Source: CAZKFH01 sp050693165 (GTDB lineage: Bacteria > Actinomycetota > UBA4738 > CALAEC01). Taken from it: 38,729 bases of DNA. The stretch covers positions 1 through 38,729 of the forward strand of contig JBOGVX010000231.1 in assembly GCA_050693165.1 (NCBI GenBank), given 5' to 3'. Position numbers and translations under genes: made by a program. Below are positions 34,325 through 38,729 of this stretch, piece by piece (the first letter of the stretch is position 1; every line of letters begins with the position of its first letter). The notes under the pieces were generated by a model, which saw only the letters and a list, made by a program, of their open reading frames with translations, did no database searches and was not told where the DNA came from.

Positions 34325-35701
34325 TCAGCGGCGGCGGTGTTTGTGCTTCTTGCTCGGCGAGATGACCTCGGAACAGACGTTCAGGTCGTCCGCGTACCCC
34401 TCGGGCGAGAAGGCGATGTAGCGTCCATTCAGATCTCGCACCCTGGCCGAGTAGGCCCCAGAGACATCCGTGGTGACGATCTTCAGCAGGAAGATCTCGC
34501 CGCGGAAGATCCTGAAGACCCCGACGGGGGCGCCTCCCGCGCAGGCCGCGAATCCGTCCGGGGCCGACATCTGGCCTCGGATGAGCAGATGGCCGGCGGT
34601 GCGGAGGCTGAGCGCCATGCCGTGGATCTGTCCGACGAGCGGAGCCGGCGGCAGCTCGGGCGGGAGCGGTCCTGGTGTCGTGGAAACGGAAGCCGAGTTG
34701 TAGAGGTTGGCCGCGACGTCGCCGAAGTAGGGCCCGAACAGGACCTCGGGAACCTCCTCGAACCCGTAGCTGTTGAGCCCGTTCAGATACTGGTCCCGGA
34801 TGATCCATCCTCCCCCGCTGGAGCCCGCTTCCATGTCACAGCCGATCGCCGTCGTTCGAGGTGGCGAGGTAAGGACGAATGGGTCTTCCAGCCCGTACTG
34901 AGAGTCGCAGACGAAGAGGCTCTCGCCGTCGAACGGGGGCGAGGCCGGATAGCCGAACGCATCGAACTGGAGGTTGCGCGCCACGTTCCAGGCGATCCCT
35001 CGGCCCCCGACGACATCCTCCAGACGCATGCTGTTCTGGTCTTCCATCACGATGAGTGCCGCCATGTCGTACGAGGGCGACTGGAGCTGGACCCAGCCGG
35101 TCGGCATCCACGCTTCCGTGGCGGGCCACTCGCCGTAGGGGGCGTTGCCGTTCGCGTAGCCGGGGACGAACTCGACGCTCGACGAAAGCCCGCCCTCCTC
35201 GACCAGATAGACGCAGTGCCCGGCGGTCCACACGACGCTTCGGTTCTGGCTCGAGACCGCAGTGGCCGAGCATGAATACGGGATCCCGTTGCGGCTGATG
35301 CCGAACAGCCTTCCGTTGGTCCTGAAGGGGAAGACGGACGGGTCGGTGATCTGGGTTCTCGTGTAAGGGATGGGCGCCCCGTCACCGCCTCCGAACTCCG
35401 CGACCGTCCTCGAGGACCGGCGGGTCGCGGTAGGTGGCGAGGCCGGCCGAACCCGAGTGGGCCCTCCCGGCCACGAAGGGGCCAGAAGGGAGTGGGGGCC
35501 GGACACCTCCAGAAGATCCATCGCCTCCGCGCTCCGCATCCTCTTGGGAGTCCAATACGAGCGAACCGCCCCGGGTTGGCCACCCAGATCCTGAGCCACG
35601 GCCTGGTCCAGCTCGGCTCGGGCGACTCCGGCGCTCGTCTGAGCGGGGGCAGCCAGGCCTAGCAAGAGCACCGCGAGCAGGGCCCGGCGGGCGAGCTTCA
35701 C
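34325..35701 (-). CDS. Secreted trypsin/V8-like serine protease with basic tail
   Basis: 458 residues. Signal peptide 1-25 (KLARRALLAVLLLGLAAPAQ), a pro-region (26-115), then a chymotrypsin-fold domain. The triad is H162 in VVWTAGHCVYL, D212 in SPSYDMAALIV and S295 in EAGSSGGGWI. A C-terminal ~130-residue extension follows (SLRTAGHLLIRGQMSAPD, FRGEIFLLKIVTT) and ends in SPSKKHKHRRR, a polybasic tail like that of the subtilase. GTG 35701 is chosen because GGTGGAG is five bases upstream and gives a signal peptide; the longer reading overlaps the GNAT gene. Confidence 0.85.
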   Translation of the reverse strand: MKLARRALLAVLLLGLAAPAQTSAGVARAELDQAVAQDLGGQPGAVRSYWTPKRMRSAEAMDLLEVSGPHSLLAPSWPGGPTRVRPASPPTATRRSSRTVAEFGGGDGAPIPYTRTQITDPSVFPFRTNGRLFGISRNGIPYSCSATAVSSQNRSVVWTAGHCVYLVEEGGLSSSVEFVPGYANGNAPYGEWPATEAWMPTGWVQLQSPSYDMAALIVMEDQNSMRLEDVVGGRGIAWNVARNLQFDAFGYPASPPFDGESLFVCDSQYGLEDPFVLTSPPRTTAIGCDMEAGSSGGGWIIRDQYLNGLNSYGFEEVPEVLFGPYFGDVAANLYNSASVSTTPGPLPPELPPAPLVGQIHGMALSLRTAGHLLIRGQMSAPDGFAACAGGAPVGVFRIFRGEIFLLKIVTTDVSGAYSARVRDLNGRYIAFSPEGYADDLNVCSEVISPSKKHKHRRR

Positions 35702-35777
35702 CGACACTCCACCAACGAGCGGGAGCACCAAGCCATCATCGGCTGTGATCGGAGGGTGTGCAATAGGACGTTCGGCT

Positions 35778-36425
35778 TTATTTCGTGGCCTCGGTGGAGA
35801 GCCCCGCCTGGCGGACGAAGACGGGTGCGTCGCCACGTGCAACTGCCCGCAGGACCTCGTACATCGGTGAGCCGCGCAACTGGTCCGCGCGGGCCGGGAG
35901 GTCGAGCTCGAAGCGCAGGGTGCCGGGCGAATCGTGCTCGAGCTTCGCGCCGAGCCTCTGGAGCAGCTCGCGTATGGGGTGGTTATCTTCCAGCGCGTAG
36001 CCGCGGAACCGCTTGATCCGGTTCTCGAGCGCGACTGCGCCGAGGAACTCGAGCAGCAGCCGCCCAAGTCCGCGGCCGTGGTAGTCATCGATGACCGTCA
36101 CCGCCGCCTCGGCCACCTCGGGCTCGGTCGAGTCGCGCACGTATCGCGCCACGCCCATGCCCGGGGTCCCCGCCTCGTCCAGCGAGAACGCCATCCACGC
36201 GAAGCGGTCCAGATAGTCGACCTCGGTGAGCTCCTCCAGCTGCTCCTCGGAGAGCTCCGCGATCGGGGCCATGAACCGCCGGTATCGAGACTCCGGCGAC
36301 AGCCTGCGGAATCCCTCGACCAGCGCGGCCTTGTCCTCAGGTACGACCGGCCGCAGGCGAACCAGGCCCCCGTCGGGCAACGAGAGCTCGGTGGTGCGGC
36401 TCTTGATGAACTCCTCGTCGATCAC
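35778..36425 (-). CDS. GNAT-family N-acetyltransferase (PatZ/YfiQ C-domain-like)
   Basis: 215 residues. The acetyl-CoA site is in VIDDYHGRGLGRLLLEFL (111-128, R118-G-L-G), and the N-terminal part (LVRLRPVVPEDKAALVEGFR, LSPESRYRRFMAP) is typical of the GNAT domains related to protein acetyltransferase Pat. The C-terminal part is less clear. The likely role is acetylation of a protein or small molecule. GTG start, with AGGATGG just upstream. It ends 76 bp before the protease gene and starts 11 bases after the membrane protein stop. Confidence 0.8.
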   Translation of the reverse strand: MIDEEFIKSRTTELSLPDGGLVRLRPVVPEDKAALVEGFRRLSPESRYRRFMAPIAELSEEQLEELTEVDYLDRFAWMAFSLDEAGTPGMGVARYVRDSTEPEVAEAAVTVIDDYHGRGLGRLLLEFLGAVALENRIKRFRGYALEDNHPIRELLQRLGAKLEHDSPGTLRFELDLPARADQLRGSPMYEVLRAVARGDAPVFVRQAGLSTEATK

Positions 36426-36435
36426 GGAGCCATCC

Positions 36436-38196
36436 TTACCGTTCGGCGGCGGAAGCGTCCACCGGGCAGATCGTGATGCGGCTGGGGAACCGCACGATCA
36501 GCGTGGCTCGTCCGACGATCATCTCGTCCATGGCGGTATTAATGAACCAGGTCTCGCCGGCGCCGACCTCGAAGCGTTCGCCGTAGTCGGGCCGGAGCTC
36601 TCCCGCGGATAGCAGGAACTCGAGCTCGAGTGCGTCGGTCGTGTGCACGCCAAGCGACGAGCTCTCGAACGCGGGCACCAAGAGACGGGGCTGAGACCCA
36701 TCAGCAGAGGCCTCCGCGCATCCATCCGCACCGACGACCAGCGAAGCGTGGAACGCTCGGAGCCCGGAGACAGGCACGGATGATTGGAACGACGGCTCGG
36801 AGGTCAACGAGAACTGCAGGGCAAGAGCCGCCCGGGTCAGCGCTTCCCGGCTCGGTGTCACCCCGCGCGGAAGCCTCGGTAGCAACAGCTCGAGCTCGAC
36901 CAGATCGAGGTCCGGTGAGTAGACGGGCTCCGGGCGATCGCGCAGGAGTTCGGCGGCGGCGAAGACGGTACCGGCGGCCACGATCTGCTCGCGGATCAGC
37001 CGCTCGCGGTCGGCCTGAAGGCTCGCCTTGTGCACCAGCTCGCGGCCGTTCTGGACCGCCCAGGGCACCGCCACGGCGGCCACGAGGAACGTCGCGACCA
37101 GGCGACGCCCCGCCAGGTCCGAGACCCCGATCAACGAGAGCGGCAGGAACAGAGCCGCGCCGATGTAGACGTATCGTGAGGACTCGGCCAGCTCGACCCC
37201 CAGAGGGGCTCTTGCAACGGCCAGCAGGACGGTGACAAGGAGCCCGCCCGCAGCGCTCGCAAGGGCCGCCGTCGGCATCGACCGGCCGGCCCGATGGCGG
37301 ATCACCAGGGAACCCACGGTCAGCGCCAGGGCGAACACTCCCACCAGCGGCGTCCCGGTCCCCCATGACAACACCGCACCGAGGCCCCGCCCGACGAACT
37401 GCGGGAACAGGCGCAGGGAGTCGGAGGTGATCGAGGGGTGTGCCGTGACGGAGACACTGCCGGCCAGAGCGAACCACGCGAGGAACGCGGCGATCGGCAC
37501 CGAGATCGTCACCAGGGCCGCGAGGAAGCCCCGTCGGAGCCACGCCGCCAGGCCGGCCATCCCGATCAGCGGCACCGAGATCCCCGAGAAGGTCAAGCCC
37601 AAGACGCCGACGCCCCAACCGGCGACGTCGCGTCCGCCGAACCGCCCGTCGCGGTCGGCGAGCAGCACGAAGGCGAGTCCGAGCGCGACCGATCCGACGA
37701 AGCCGATCTGGAAGGCCCAGAGCAGGTCCTCCGCACCGGGTCCGAACGGGATGAACGCCGCGCAGAAGGCGGTGGCGATCCAGGGACCGACGCCGCCCCG
37801 GAGCATCACGCGCCACATCAGATGGACCACCGCGAGGTTCGCCAGGACCAACGCGGCGACATACGGCGCGTACGAGGATAGGCCCGTCAGCCGGAACAGC
37901 AGCCCGTAGATCAGCATCGGCGAGGTCGACCAGTGCTCGTTGTGGGGCTGGAACAGGCTGCCGGTGCCGACCCCAACCGAGCGGTTGGCAAGGAAGTCCC
38001 ATTCGTCCCCGAAGAACCACTGGTTCCGGTTGACGTACATGAGGAACAGCGCACCGACCAGCAGACTGACGATGTGCCAGATGAGGGGTGTTCCGAGCGG
38101 AAGCCTGAACCGGGGCGACCTCTGTCGACGTCCGCCGTCCGCCCCGGAGGGTGGACTCTCTAGATCAGGCCGCTCTTGACCGCGTCCCGGATCCAC
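36436..38196 (-). CDS. Polytopic membrane protein, GT-C-like
   Basis: 586 residues. About ten transmembrane segments fill residues 37-400 (first LIWHIVSLLVGALFLMYV). The first extracytoplasmic loop holds WFFGDEWDFLANR, with D64-E65 and D67 in the place where GT-C glycosyltransferases and oligosaccharide transferases have their acidic metal/catalytic pair. The last ~180 residues are soluble. It may glycosylate a polyprenyl-linked or surface substrate, which agrees with the sugar epimerase gene next to it. Its start overlaps that gene by 37 bases; no closer start in frame is seen. Family remains unsure. Confidence 0.65.
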   Translation of the reverse strand: MDPGRGQERPDLESPPSGADGGRRQRSPRFRLPLGTPLIWHIVSLLVGALFLMYVNRNQWFFGDEWDFLANRSVGVGTGSLFQPHNEHWSTSPMLIYGLLFRLTGLSSYAPYVAALVLANLAVVHLMWRVMLRGGVGPWIATAFCAAFIPFGPGAEDLLWAFQIGFVGSVALGLAFVLLADRDGRFGGRDVAGWGVGVLGLTFSGISVPLIGMAGLAAWLRRGFLAALVTISVPIAAFLAWFALAGSVSVTAHPSITSDSLRLFPQFVGRGLGAVLSWGTGTPLVGVFALALTVGSLVIRHRAGRSMPTAALASAAGGLLVTVLLAVARAPLGVELAESSRYVYIGAALFLPLSLIGVSDLAGRRLVATFLVAAVAVPWAVQNGRELVHKASLQADRERLIREQIVAAGTVFAAAELLRDRPEPVYSPDLDLVELELLLPRLPRGVTPSREALTRAALALQFSLTSEPSFQSSVPVSGLRAFHASLVVGADGCAEASADGSQPRLLVPAFESSSLGVHTTDALELEFLLSAGELRPDYGERFEVGAGETWFINTAMDEMIVGRATLIVRFPSRITICPVDASAAER

Positions 38197-38729
38197 GGGA
38201 CCACCTCGTCCAGCATCTGATCGAGAGACGTCGTGGCCTCGAAGCCCAGGATCCGCTTGGCCTTCTCCGTGGACGGGATGCGTCGCTGGACGTCGTGCTC
38301 GAATGGCGGGTCGCTCTCGTAGCGGAACGGGTCGTCGGGGCGCAGGCGCTTCCAGATCCTCTCGGCGAGCTCCAGGACGTTGGTGGACTCCGCCGTGGAC
38401 AGGTTGAAGTCATCGTTCTCGGCGTCGGGGTGCTCCATGGCCGTGACGATGCCGCGGGCGAGGTCGCCGCCGTAGGTGTAGTGCCGGACCTGGGAGCCCT
38501 CGCCCAGGATGTGGAGCGGGTCCTGGCCCTTGAGGGTCTTGAGGACGAGGTCGGGGACGACGTGGCTGAGGGCGAGCTTGACGTTGCCCGACATGACGTC
38601 CGAATCACGGCTCGCCCGGCGCTCCCCGATGCCCACGCAGTTGAACGGCCGGACGATCGAGTAGGGCATGCCGTACTGCTGCAGGGCGCCCTTCGCGAAG
38701 TACTCCGAGGCGAGCTTCTGGAAGCCGTA
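38160..38729 (-). CDS. NAD-dependent epimerase/dehydratase, C-terminal part (cut by right edge)
   Basis: Extended SDR acting on an NDP-sugar. The 5' end is outside the window; 189 residues are visible. The first visible residue is the Tyr of Y-x3-K (YGFQKLASEYF), the catalytic pair, followed by GMPYSIVRPFNCVGIGER, the substrate loop, and LHILGEGSQVRHYTYGGDLA. A start at an internal Met (38669) would lose the catalytic Tyr, so the reading is treated as continuing through the edge. Close to UDP-glucose 4-epimerase/dTDP-glucose dehydratase relatives; the exact sugar is undetermined. Confidence 0.85.
   Translation of the reverse strand, partial: YGFQKLASEYFAKGALQQYGMPYSIVRPFNCVGIGERRASRDSDVMSGNVKLALSHVVPDLVLKTLKGQDPLHILGEGSQVRHYTYGGDLARGIVTAMEHPDAENDDFNLSTAESTNVLELAERIWKRLRPDDPFRYESDPPFEHDVQRRIPSTEKAKRILGFEATTSLDQMLDEVVPWIRDAVKSGLI

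Overview
The window is high-GC DNA (about two-thirds G+C by eye) from a member of the Actinomycetota, probably a deep-branching environmental lineage rather than Streptomyces or Mycobacterium. The evidence is an acyl-CoA carboxylase beta subunit followed by a small epsilon-like subunit, a ClpC-type N-domain protein, NarL/LuxR response regulators, an XRE-MEDS regulator, many GTG/TTG starts, and many genes whose -10 box sits directly before the start codon (leaderless transcripts). I see no phage, insertion sequence, CRISPR array, tRNA or rRNA.

Layout. 1-3559 (minus): crotonyl-CoA carboxylase/reductase cut by the left edge, a secreted TIM-barrel protein, a stand-alone double Clp-N protein with a zinc ribbon, and a RecB/Cas4-like nuclease with a Cys cluster. 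3674-8988 (plus): pccB, an epsilon-like subunit, a zinc-ribbon/DUF2007-like protein, then a coupled cupin, GT4 glycosyltransferase, class V aminotransferase and a hotdog thioesterase. 8985-14113: a signalling and protease island with a PAS histidine kinase broken by a frameshift, a secreted subtilase, a response regulator lacking its phospho-Asp, a normal NarL regulator and an XRE-MEDS regulator. 14121-17068 (minus): citrate synthase/citryl-CoA lyase-like protein, a small membrane protein, 3-hydroxybutyryl-CoA dehydrogenase and an amidohydrolase. 17100-23638 (minus): two large secreted multidomain proteins sharing a duplicated C-terminal module of about 260 residues. 23794-24198: a small secreted protein. 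24208-32629 (minus): ethylmalonyl-CoA mutase, a coiled-coil M23 peptidase, an acyl-CoA dehydrogenase, and a tightly coupled five-gene operon of two thiolase-fold proteins, a VOC protein and two DUF35 proteins. 32700-38729 (minus): two small secreted proteins, a trypsin-like protease, a GNAT, a polytopic membrane protein and an NAD-sugar epimerase cut by the right edge.

Metabolic theme: crotonyl-CoA reductase, ethylmalonyl-CoA mutase, 3-hydroxybutyryl-CoA dehydrogenase, an acyl-CoA carboxylase beta subunit and an acyl-CoA dehydrogenase fit acyl-CoA assimilation through ethylmalonyl-CoA and propionyl-CoA, although the genes are dispersed and several pathway enzymes are not here. The most unusual item is the thiolase-fold/DUF35 operon: both thiolase-fold proteins lack the nucleophilic Cys and the C-terminal catalytic His of true thiolases, so they look like DUF35-partnered aldolase-type or other non-thiolytic enzymes.
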